A stretch of DNA of 7,886 nt from Candidatus Thorarchaeota archaeon SMTZ1-83 (GCA_001563325.1 LRSK01000217.1:1-7886), one strand, 5' to 3'; counted from the first letter of the stretch, positions 1 to 6,085 are shown. The notes: generated by a model from the letters alone, not told the origin. Translations and numbers: made by a program.

Positions 1-1783
1 GCTTGAATGTCTTTAACGACTCTGTCAGGTTTAATGCCATCAAGGCATAACCCATTAACGCGATTTGCGTCCGATTCCAAGTGGCATTATCCACTATCGT
101 TTCTGCCTCGCCGGCGCCATTTATCCAATATCCATAGTCCCACCAACTTGCCACAATGGCATCATCGGGAAGTACATCACGAACGTAAGTCATCGAAGTT
201 TGCCAGTCAGTGAATCGAGCTCCATCTGAGAGCGAATCTTGTGCAAACTCTGGTGCACCCACATAGTTCTGGACATAGTATGCTCCGAGATACAGATTGA
301 CTGAAAGAAGCAATCCAACGAATGCAAATGCCACAATAGCATGTTCAGATGTCAGGGACGAGCTCATTCTGAATCTCCGTCTCTCAAAGAGAGACTTCTG
401 AGTGACCACCTTGGCAAAGGGTGAAAGCATGCCATTCACTGCAGCTGCGGAAAGTACAGCCACCCCAGGTGCCAAGATTAGGCTAAGTCGGATCATACTA
501 GCTGCGAAGTAGACTGCAGTGAGTCCAAAGAGAAACATCAGCAGGTCCTCGTCTCGACCACGTTTGAATAGAAAGTACATCCCAAGTGGGAAGATGAATA
601 TCAGAACATTCAGAGTATGATAGAAGCTTCCCCATGGACTGGGGAGGTGCTCAGCAACTGAGGCAAAGATCCGCTGGTCTAGGCGGATAAATGGATTGAT
701 GACTGAAAGGAACTTGCTGCCAAGCGTAACAATAGGGTTAGAGGTGTAAGGTCTGATTGCCAGTTCGAGTGTGCCTGCATAAGCGAGATATGCAGCGGCG
801 CCCGCTATTGGAGTGATTAGGCCTAAGAGTATAGGTTTCATATGAGGAGCAAGAAAGGTCGCTGTTGTTTCTCTATAGCTCTCGATTCTTAGCCAGACCT
901 CATAGCCTGCAAGTAGTACGCCAACTCCAATTGGAGCTAGAAGCGAAAACGAGGCGAGGTTGGCAAATCCATTTCGTGGAATCAGTGCTCCAATGAATAT
1001 GCCAAGTGCTACAGTAATCAAGTATGAGCTGAGTAGACGTCTGCTGTATCGTCCACTGATAAGCATAAGGAAACCATAGAGTGCAAACAGGTCGACGAGA
1101 AAATCGCCGCCTCCCCATGATACCATTAAGTAGCCTAGCGCCAGACCTGCACCTATTGCTGATGGGAGAGAACCTCGTTTTATACTTCTGATATAGAAGA
1201 ATGTAGAAAGCACAATGGCAAATACCCCAACGCACTCATTGTCATAGAAACCAGCTACAGTTCTCTGAATGAATGCAGGAAGGAATGCTAGAATCAGTGC
1301 GCTAAGAAGACCAACGGTGTTGTTCATGAGCTCGCGTCCCAAGAAGAACACAGCAATGACGGTCAGCGCTCCCATGAAAGCGGGCATTACAAGGGAAACT
1401 GTAAGAACATCGACACTGATTCCAAGCCCATTGAGCAGGAAATAGAAGAATGCACTTGTGAATGGTACACCAACATAGCTTGTAGTTGTGATGTCGCGTC
1501 CGAAGGGGACCCAGGTAGTTTGGTCGAACCATGTAAAGAAGGCCCCATACCCGTTATCTACGACATATTCAGTGACTTTCAGCTGATACCATGGGTCAAA
1601 GGCTCGAAGAACTGGTTGCGAGTTCAATAGAGGGAATAGACGGAGCATTAGGGCAGCAAAGAATATGATTGTCAATGAGAAGATAATGATTAGGGATCCG
1701 CGTGATATCTTTGCCTTAGGTCGATGGAAGATTTGCTTAAGGAATCTGCCAGAAGATCGCTTGAATCTGTCATATCCGGACAT
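1..1783 (-). CDS. aglB: STT3/AglB oligosaccharyltransferase catalytic subunit, eukaryote-like (partial, C-terminus off the left edge)
   Basis: Multi-pass membrane enzyme that transfers a lipid-linked glycan to Asn in N-X-S/T sequons on the outer face of the membrane. The open frame runs from ATG at 1783 to the window edge without a stop (594 codons). A basic N-terminus (about 1-30) is followed by a first helix (31-50) and the loop motif FDPWYQ (62-67; D63 is the first metal-binding acidic residue). The second acidic motif is FYDNE (179-183), the external-loop motif is SVAEH (375-379), the sequon-contacting Arg is in IRLS (R432), and WWDYGYW lies at 547-553. After it come two sequons, N566-A-T and N570-R-T, in the place where eukaryotic STT3 is itself glycosylated. 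The loop GRY/SRR and WFD..W.P.GR segments also follow eukaryotic STT3 rather than typical AglB. The distal soluble domain is missing only because of the window edge. An in-frame TGA at 1814-1816 with no other start codon after it supports the chosen ATG. GGAGAG lies about 10-15 bases upstream. Confidence 0.95.
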   Translation of the reverse strand, partial: MSGYDRFKRSSGRFLKQIFHRPKAKISRGSLIIIFSLTIIFFAALMLRLFPLLNSQPVLRAFDPWYQLKVTEYVVDNGYGAFFTWFDQTTWVPFGRDITTTSYVGVPFTSAFFYFLLNGLGISVDVLTVSLVMPAFMGALTVIAVFFLGRELMNNTVGLLSALILAFLPAFIQRTVAGFYDNECVGVFAIVLSTFFYIRSIKRGSLPSAIGAGLALGYLMVSWGGGDFLVDLFALYGFLMLISGRYSRRLLSSYLITVALGIFIGALIPRNGFANLASFSLLAPIGVGVLLAGYEVWLRIESYRETTATFLAPHMKPILLGLITPIAGAAAYLAYAGTLELAIRPYTSNPIVTLGSKFLSVINPFIRLDQRIFASVAEHLPSPWGSFYHTLNVLIFIFPLGMYFLFKRGRDEDLLMFLFGLTAVYFAASMIRLSLILAPGVAVLSAAAVNGMLSPFAKVVTQKSLFERRRFRMSSSLTSEHAIVAFAFVGLLLSVNLYLGAYYVQNYVGAPEFAQDSLSDGARFTDWQTSMTYVRDVLPDDAIVASWWDYGYWINGAGEAETIVDNATWNRTQIALMGYALMALNLTESLKTFK

Positions 1784-1954
1784 ATGGAGTGCTCTCTCCG
1801 TTCTGACTCGAAGTCATCGGAGCAGATTCTGGTTGTGCTAAAAAGGTTGCTGTTAGTGTTATAACTGTACAGCTAGTTTCGAATTAATAATTGACATCTA
1901 CAGAAGGTCTATCTTCTAATTTCCGGAGATTCCGGAAGTGTGAACCGCACACCT
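1784..1954. other. Intergenic region between gcvH and aglB
   Basis: This 171-base spacer separates two genes on the minus strand. It holds two adjacent inverted repeats next to the gcvH stop (annotated separately). It also has two AT-rich stretches that could act as TATA elements for aglB on the minus strand: CCTTTTTAGC at 1837-1846, about 55-60 bases before the start, and CAATTATTAATTCG near 1879-1892, about 100 bases before it. No open frame in it looks coding. The promoter suggestion is inference. Confidence 0.5.
1921..1952 (-). terminator. Two adjacent inverted repeats just after gcvH, possible terminator or RNA hairpins
   Basis: TTCCGGA-GAT-TCCGGAA (1921-1937) is a perfect 7-bp inverted repeat with a 3-base loop. 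It is directly followed by GTGTG-AACCG-CACAC (1938-1952), a 5-bp repeat with a 5-base loop. Both lie within 35 bases of the gcvH stop (1955-1957). In the minus-strand direction the pair is followed by AT-rich sequence but not by a clean T-run. The placement suggests 3'-end formation for the gcv transcript; a protein-binding site upstream of aglB is the alternative. Confidence 0.4.
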
Positions 1955-2286
1955 TCATTCTGCGGAAGCTATGAACTCACTGTAAGTCTTGGCATCCATC
2001 AGAGTGCTCATCTCGGCTTCGAGATTGGATGGTTTGATTTTGAACATCCAACCCTTACCATATGGCTCCTCGTTGACAAGCAGGCCTTCATTGACTCAAC
2101 GAGACCGCATTCGGTATCTGCCTCGACACTAGAACCGGTTTCTGGAAGCTCCACAAATGTAATCTCATGAAGCGAATGCTGAGCGTAGTCTGTTATGCCC
2201 ACAACCACTAGGCCACCCTCGACCCTTACCCATTCATGATCTTTACTATATTTCAAGTCCTCAGGGACATTTGTTCCTTCAGTCAT
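1955..2286 (-). pseudogene. gcvH: Glycine cleavage system H protein, internal out-of-frame deletion
   Basis: The H protein is the lipoyl carrier that shuttles the aminomethyl group between the P, T and L proteins of glycine cleavage. From ATG at 2286, preceded by SD GGTGGAT (2291-2297), residues 1-65 match the family: [27 protein letters not shown] and FVELPETG, ending at GLVES. The normal C-terminal part then continues in another frame: [18 protein letters not shown] and MDAKTYSEF, to a TGA at 1955-1957. The original frame instead gives about 25 unrelated residues and stops at 2008. The stretch that should follow the lipoyl-lysine motif (normally ESVKA, then a Y-x-P-x-S-G segment and a VNEAL turn) is missing. 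The span is 332 bases (3n+2), so the loss is 3n+1 bases, estimated at 50-75. An apparent ESMKA (64-68) remains, but its AAG may derive from the VNE copy. As read, no functional H protein is possible. Family identity is certain; whether the lesion is real is not. Confidence 0.88.
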
Positions 2287-2325
2287 AATGATCCACCGTT
2301 GATTCCCGGAGTGTGATGTGTTACC

Positions 2326-2332
2326 TTTAAAT
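2326..2332 (-). promoter_or_regulatory. Possible TATA element for gcvH
   Basis: In the 57-base gcvT-gcvH gap, the minus strand reads GATTTAAAGG about 40 bases before the gcvH ATG. A TATA box here would place the transcript start near 2303, leaving a short leader that contains the GGTGGAT ribosome site. It suggests gcvH may have its own promoter besides read-through from gcvT. This rests on position and composition only. Confidence 0.33.
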
Positions 2333-2343
2333 CAAACGGCTAA

Positions 2344-3489
2344 TTATTGGGACCTTGCAGAACCATATTTCTCAGGGTCGTAAAAGGGCCACTTTGTTAC
2401 TCGGGCTTTCCTAAGCCGCCCCTTGATGTCAACCTCTATTGTGTCATCCTCTTCTACAACTCCAGGTTTCACATAGGCCAGCCCGATTCCATTTCGAAGT
2501 AGGGGAGACATCATCCCACTGGATACCCTTCCGATTGACTCGCCCTTAAGCAGTATAGGATATGCATCTCTGGGCACTCCACGGTCAATCATGACAAAGC
2601 CAATTCTTGTCTTTGTAACTCCCTCCTCCTTCTGGCGCTTGAGCTTGTCATACCCAATATAGTGTGGGTCGACCTTGAACTTGACTGCGTAAGGAATTCT
2701 TGCCTCAATTGGCGAGGTCTGTTCATCGATGTCATTACCGTATAGTACAAGACCAGCCTCCAGCCGTGTAGAGTCCCTGGCGCCAAGACCGCAGGGCTTG
2801 GCTCCGAATTTTTGACCCTGTTCAAGGAGAAGCTTCCAGAATGCAATAGCCCTTCTCTTGCCCTCATCACTACAGGGGGTATCAAGCAACAGAAGCTCGG
2901 CACCATCTTCTCCAGTATACCCTGTGCGACATACGTAAACTCTGTTGCCAGACAGATTCACAAGATTGCATGTGAATCTATTAAATTCTGCAAGGTCTCT
3001 TCCAGCAATCGTACTCAGCAGCGCCATAGCCTTAGGGCCTTGGACTGCAATCATGGTGATTTCATTCGTCCTATCTTCGACCTTCACATCGAATTCCCCG
3101 CTATGTTTCTTTAAATGGTCACTGATCTTGGGTCCATTGGCTGCATTAGTGACCCAGATGTACTCATGTTCATCAATACGATAGAGCATGAGGTCGTCAT
3201 GAATGCCGCCATGCTCATTCAAACATGTGGTGTAGTGACCCCCGTTCACCTCTAGCTTGCGAACATTGTTCGAAGTCATAGTCTGAAGAAACTCCAGGGC
3301 CTGTGGACCCTTTGTGAAGAAACGAGACATATGCGAAGTGTCAAAGATGCCTACGCCTTTCCGCACAGCCATGTGTTCTTCTCGAATGTCTGTATAGCGG
3401 ACTGGCATCTCCCATCCTGAAAATGGGACGATATCACCATGCTTCTTGTGCCAATCGTAGAGCTGAGTTCTTTTGAATGGTGCATTCAT
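2344..3489 (-). CDS. gcvT: Glycine cleavage system T protein (aminomethyltransferase)
   Basis: Cytosolic enzyme that takes the aminomethyl group from the lipoyl arm of GcvH, releases ammonia and forms methylene-tetrahydrofolate (or the equivalent on another reduced pterin). The 381 residues are close to the usual 360-375. Visible motifs are an N-terminal LYDWHKKHG and VPFSGWEMP (10-29), IFDTSHMSR (48-56), GGIHDDLMLY (94-103; the conserved catalytic Asp is D98 or D99), VQGPKA (149-154), RTGYTGEDG.E (188-198), and GLGARDS-RLEAGL-LYGNDID (234-255). A C-terminal beta-barrel part ends in WPFYDPEKYG. The start is fixed by an SD GGTGAT at 3495-3500, five bases before ATG. It lies 57 bases upstream of gcvH on the same strand and is divergent from folP-mptE. 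No P-protein or lipoate-ligase gene is in view. The gene appears intact, in contrast to gcvH. Confidence 0.96.
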   Translation of the reverse strand: MNAPFKRTQLYDWHKKHGDIVPFSGWEMPVRYTDIREEHMAVRKGVGIFDTSHMSRFFTKGPQALEFLQTMTSNNVRKLEVNGGHYTTCLNEHGGIHDDLMLYRIDEHEYIWVTNAANGPKISDHLKKHSGEFDVKVEDRTNEITMIAVQGPKAMALLSTIAGRDLAEFNRFTCNLVNLSGNRVYVCRTGYTGEDGAELLLLDTPCSDEGKRRAIAFWKLLLEQGQKFGAKPCGLGARDSTRLEAGLVLYGNDIDEQTSPIEARIPYAVKFKVDPHYIGYDKLKRQKEEGVTKTRIGFVMIDRGVPRDAYPILLKGESIGRVSSGMMSPLLRNGIGLAYVKPGVVEEDDTIEVDIKGRLRKARVTKWPFYDPEKYGSARSQ

Positions 3490-3663
3490 TCCATATCACC
3501 AGGGGTACGCTGAGTGGACAATCAACACGTTAAGACTTTGATGGTGCACAATTCTCCACTTATCTCTAGTATATAATATCTTCATGATAGACATCACGTA
3601 TTTGGTTGAGATTCCGTTACCCTTTATTACGTTCATCTATACCCCGGACTGAGGCATTTCATA
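3490..3663. promoter_or_regulatory. Divergent promoter region between gcvT and folP
   Basis: This 174-base non-coding spacer separates the divergent gcvT and folP-mptE units. Near its centre lies TATATAAT (3570-3577, within AGTATATAATATC), which is TATA-like on both strands. It is about 80-90 bases from either start, so use of it would imply leaders of about 60 bases. A second AT-rich element, TTTATTA (3623-3629), lies about 35-41 bases before the folP ATG, a better archaeal distance. A weak SD (GAGG, 3651-3654) precedes folP. I see no strong operator-like inverted repeat. Assignment is inference. Confidence 0.4.
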
Positions 3664-4344
3664 ATGACTCCTTATACAGTAAGAGTTGATCATCTTGATA
3701 TAGGAGCTGATTCTCCAGCTCGTGTAATGGGAGTCATTAACCTCTCATCGGAGTCCTTCTACCCTGATTCTGTTATGATTTCAAATGAGCAAATCCATGA
3801 AACGGTCAAACAGATGCAAAAGGAGGGCGTCGACCTAATTGATGTTGGTGGAGCATCTACGGCTCCTGAAAATATCTATGGCTCTCAAAAAGTGTCTGAA
3901 AAGGAAGAGCTGCGGAGATTAAAGGAAGGATTAGAGGCCATAATCGAGTCTGCCAATGTGCCTATTTCAATCGACACTACGTCCTCCAGAGTTGCTGAGT
4001 TTGCACTTGATTCGGGAGCAGTTTTGGTCAATGACGTTTCAGGTCTTCGAACCGATCCGGAGATGGCAACAATAGTAGCTGAGAGAGATATTCCAGTGGT
4101 TCTGATGTCGCTTTGCAGGCAGCCCTGTGATAGCATCCAGAAGTCACTAGAAGCACTAAGCGAAAGTCTAAGGGTCGCTCACTCGGCGGGGATTGCCAAT
4201 GAACAAATAATCGTAGACCCAGGCATCGGTTTTGGAAAACCTCCTGAGGTCGACTTCGATCTGATTCGATATCTAAGACGGTTTACCATGTGGGGCCAGA
4301 CCCTCGTGACCGACTCACAGGGACTATTGGAGCAACTTCAGTAG
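3664..4344 (+). CDS. folP: Dihydropteroate synthase-like protein, N-terminal fragment of a frameshifted gene
   Basis: TIM-barrel enzyme of the dihydropteroate synthase family, which joins a pterin diphosphate to an arylamine (p-aminobenzoate in folate synthesis). Residues 1 to about 209 match: MGVINLSSESFYP (22-34, the archaeal version of the GILNVTPDSF loop), DVGGASTAPE (60-69), ISIDT (101-105), VNDVSG (122-127) and DPGIGFGK (185-192). The usual M-H-M in the strand before DPGIGF is replaced by LMSLCRQP, a divergence seen here without known consequence. After about RRFTMWGQTLV (205-215) the homology breaks off and the frame soon ends at 4342-4344. The missing next block should hold the conserved SRKSF-type motif, which binds substrate. 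The remaining barrel continues in another frame from about 4290. The archaeal loop sequences resemble the methanogen DHPS-like family, so the exact arylamine substrate is not certain. Confidence 0.87.
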   Translation: MTPYTVRVDHLDIGADSPARVMGVINLSSESFYPDSVMISNEQIHETVKQMQKEGVDLIDVGGASTAPENIYGSQKVSEKEELRRLKEGLEAIIESANVPISIDTTSSRVAEFALDSGAVLVNDVSGLRTDPEMATIVAERDIPVVLMSLCRQPCDSIQKSLEALSESLRVAHSAGIANEQIIVDPGIGFGKPPEVDFDLIRYLRRFTMWGQTLVTDSQGLLEQLQ

Positions 4345-4820
4345 CAGTCGCCAGGGGTGCGAGTGTTATTAGAACTCATGATGTGATAGAAGCCAGGCAT
4401 GCTGCGGCCATGGGAGAGAAACTGAGAAACTGGGCCAGAGAAACTGAGAATGAAATAGAGAGCCTAGGCATCATCGACGAACGAACCGCAGAGGTTGTAA
4501 TTGAATATATTGGAGTAGGTGTGGATATAAGACGTGGTCTATCCAGAAAAGCCGTCACTCTCAGCTTCCTTCTTAGGAATATCAAAACACCTGCTGCATT
4601 AATAATCAAACAAGAGATGCTTACATTGGGAGGGGATGCAGCTTACCATACAGATGTGATTGACGCGGGGGTGGAAAAGACAGACGTGCTGGTCATGGGA
4701 ACTCCTCTTCAGCTCGAACGTTTCATTGACAAGCTACTACGGATGGATTACTTTGGACTACCTAAAATTGGCAGTACTATGAGGAATCTCATGGATAAAA
4801 GAGAGAGACTGCTTGGGTGA
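4290..4820 (+). CDS. folP: Dihydropteroate synthase-like protein, C-terminal fragment with an accessory domain
   Basis: This is the rest of the gene begun at 3664, in a different frame. The first codon (GTG, 4290) is only the first possible one and need not be a real start. GPDPRDRLTGTIGATSVAVARGA and VIRTHDV (2-32) form the last strands of the DHPS barrel, including the typical RxHDV. From residue about 60 to 176 there is a second domain with IIKQEMLTLGGDAA (106-119), VEKTDVLVMGT (128-138) and FGLPKIGSTM (155-164). From memory this matches the extra N-terminal domain of the long (about 395-residue) bacterial DHPS proteins, here placed after the barrel. The whole span 3664-4820 is 1157 bases (3n+2), so 3n+1 bases are missing; I estimate 50-75. 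The intact protein would be about 405 residues. The stop TGA (4818-4820) overlaps the mptE ribosome site, so translation is coupled. Confidence 0.83.
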   Translation: MGPDPRDRLTGTIGATSVAVARGASVIRTHDVIEARHAAAMGEKLRNWARETENEIESLGIIDERTAEVVIEYIGVGVDIRRGLSRKAVTLSFLLRNIKTPAALIIKQEMLTLGGDAAYHTDVIDAGVEKTDVLVMGTPLQLERFIDKLLRMDYFGLPKIGSTMRNLMDKRERLLG

Positions 4821-4821
4821 T
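4816..4821 (+). promoter_or_regulatory. Ribosome binding site of mptE overlapping the folP stop
   Basis: GGTGAT matches the 3' end of archaeal 16S rRNA and overlaps the TGA that ends folP. Four bases separate it from ATG at 4826. The same GGTGAT with a five-base spacer precedes gcvT. This decides for ATG 4826 over the GTG at 4817 that lies inside the site. Confidence 0.6.
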
Positions 4822-4825
4822 TCGA

Positions 4826-5539
4826 ATGGAATGGAAAGACTGGGAGCCTCACTATAACCGGATTGTTGCCAGACTGAATCTGGACCCTCAGGCAGATCGT
4901 AATGCCACTTCACTCCTGGATTCTCTTCTTGAAGAGAAGCCGCCGAGCCCGTTTCTTGAGAGACTTGAACGGATTATTGAGGGCAGGGATGTCGTGGTAT
5001 GTGGTGCAGGACCATCTCTTGAGGCTCATCTCAAGGAAACTATTCCTGCTAAGGGATTTTCAGATATGATCTATGTAGCCTCTGATGGGGCAGCTTCAGC
5101 TTTACTGGAGTTTGGCTACAGATGTGATGTCCTCGTGACAGACCTGGACGGAGACCCTAAAGCTCTAATGGAGACCATCCGTAAGGGAGCTATACCAATA
5201 GTACATGCACATGGAGACAATATGGACAAGATAGCAGAGTTTGTTCCTACACTGGACGTCGTTCTTGGAAGTACCCAAGTAGAACCGACGGATCGTGTTT
5301 CTCTCTGGGGCGGCTTCACAGATGGAGACAGAGCCTGTTACCTTGTTTCTCATTATGATCCATCCAGGGTCATATTAGCGGGAATGGACTTTGGAGATGT
5401 GGTTGGTCGATGGTCAAAACCAGGACACAGATTCAGCTTTATGGCTGATGAGAGAAAGAGAAAGAAGCTACAGATAGCACGTGAACTGATTTCGGACCTG
5501 GAATCCCGTATTGATTTAGACTTCACTATATTAGAATAA
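4826..5539 (+). CDS. mptE: 6-hydroxymethyl-7,8-dihydropterin pyrophosphokinase, MptE family
   Basis: Archaeal enzyme (DUF115/COG1634 family) that moves diphosphate from ATP onto 6-hydroxymethyl-dihydropterin. The product is the substrate of dihydropteroate synthase, whose gene lies directly upstream. It is unrelated in sequence to bacterial FolK. With ATG at 4826 the protein has 237 residues, normal for the family. Motifs in order: VVVCGAGPSLE (56-66, nucleotide-binding loop), SDGA (86-89), VTDLDGD (104-110), HAHGDN (127-132), GGFTDGDRA (162-170) and LAGMDFG (184-190). The many acidic residues fit metal and ATP binding. An alternative GTG start at 4817 would overlap the folP stop by four bases. 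The gene looks intact and ends 22 bases before the convergent OST3/6-like gene; that short gap shows no clear terminator. Confidence 0.94.
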   Translation: MEWKDWEPHYNRIVARLNLDPQADRNATSLLDSLLEEKPPSPFLERLERIIEGRDVVVCGAGPSLEAHLKETIPAKGFSDMIYVASDGAASALLEFGYRCDVLVTDLDGDPKALMETIRKGAIPIVHAHGDNMDKIAEFVPTLDVVLGSTQVEPTDRVSLWGGFTDGDRACYLVSHYDPSRVILAGMDFGDVVGRWSKPGHRFSFMADERKRKKLQIARELISDLESRIDLDFTILE

Positions 5540-5561
5540 TGCAGAATGCATGAATGGAAGG

Positions 5562-5981
5562 TCACGATGTTGTCTTGAGTGCAAACATGTAGCTAAAGAC
5601 CAGAAATGCAACACCAGCCAGGATCATCCCTAGTATGAGTAGACGGGTGGCATATCCAGGCTGAAATACATACTTGGAGGCGTAGTACATGAGGCCTAGG
5701 CCGATTGTGCCAATCATGACCACGACCGATGCAACAATTCCTTCCATCCCAAGTTGGACATCAATCCCTGGTGCAATGAGTATTGGGGCACCGCCTGCGG
5801 GGTTACCTGCAATTGCCGGTGGCGTTCTGACCAATGTGTAAATGTTTCCACCTAGTATGAATAGAATAGCCACGAAGACAATTCCGAACACGATGATGTC
5901 TGGGGGCCTTGTAGGCATCCCAAACCTTGGTCTTGTGAGTCGTACTCTTGGCTTGATGATAAAGTTCGGCCACCAGGGCAA
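5562..5981 (-). CDS. Small membrane protein resembling the OST3/OST6 (TUSC3/MAGT1) membrane domain
   Basis: A 139-residue protein with a basic, Trp/Pro-rich N-terminus (1-27) and three predicted membrane helices (about 28-51, 81-101, 111-134). Between the first two helices lies VRTPP, then GNPAGG, then IAPGIDVQLGMEG (69-81). This order of short motifs follows the loop of human TUSC3/MAGT1 (RGPP, NP.NG, then IHGSSQAQF-AE), and the following helices also align in pattern (GLM, then a basic turn, then G-x-x-L/V-F-x-F-S). OST3/6 are accessory subunits of the eukaryotic oligosaccharyltransferase, and homologues are reported in Asgard archaea. The luminal thioredoxin domain with its CxxC is absent, so an oxidoreductase role cannot be assumed. 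The start is TTG at 5981, chosen because of SD AAGGTG seven bases upstream; ATG at 5918 (118 residues) would lose the basic segment. The identification rests on remembered motif similarity and is moderate. Confidence 0.65.
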   Translation of the reverse strand: MPWWPNFIIKPRVRLTRPRFGMPTRPPDIIVFGIVFVAILFILGGNIYTLVRTPPAIAGNPAGGAPILIAPGIDVQLGMEGIVASVVVMIGTIGLGLMYYASKYVFQPGYATRLLILGMILAGVAFLVFSYMFALKTTS

Positions 5982-5988
5982 GTCAGCA

Positions 5989-5994
5989 CACCTT
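5989..5994 (-). promoter_or_regulatory. Ribosome binding site supporting a TTG start
   Basis: The minus strand reads AAGGTG, seven bases before the TTG at 5981-5979. An in-frame stop further upstream and the lack of another start codon in between leave TTG 5981 as the best start of the OST3/6-like gene. The internal ATG at 5918 is the alternative. Confidence 0.5.
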
Positions 5995-6011
5995 GAGCGG
6001 TTTCGTTTTGC

Positions 6012-6028
6012 AGTCTGCTTTTAAGACT
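6012..6028. promoter_or_regulatory. Possible shared promoter or operator between the OST3/6-like gene and topA
   Basis: The 104-base divergent spacer 5982-6085 contains AGTCT-GCTTTTA-AGACT, a 5-bp inverted repeat around a TATA-like core (CTTTTAAG, 6018-6025). Read on the minus strand (CTTAAAAG) it lies about 37-44 bases before the TTG start, a normal archaeal distance with a short leader. On the plus strand it is about 60 bases before the topA ATG. The symmetry may be accidental. Confidence 0.33.
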
Positions 6029-6085
6029 ATCGTGGGATGAAAACATGTACCACACCAAGGCGAGGCGAGATAGCTGTCAAAGGTT

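Noticed and set aside
900..1532. Minus-strand open frames at 900-1235 and 1302-1532
   Set aside because: They lie within the aglB open frame but in a different frame, and their Trp/Cys/Arg-rich translations are typical of shadow frames.
2008..2100. A genuinely short H-like protein ending at 2008
   Set aside because: The last 25 or so residues are only the wrong-frame reading of the conserved GcvH C-terminus, which is visible in the neighbouring frame up to 1955.
1940..2170. Plus-strand open frame of 76 codons across gcvH
   Set aside because: It is the antisense of recognisable gcvH sequence, and the translation has no family-like features.
4280..4312. Programmed frameshift or intron explaining the split folP
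   Set aside because: Family sequence is missing rather than interrupted by extra bases, so neither slippage of one base nor removal of an intron would restore the SRKSF-type block.
5540..5561. Terminator between the convergent mptE and OST3/6-like genes
   Set aside because: The 22 bases hold only short AATGCA-type repeats, with no stable stem and no T-run on either strand.
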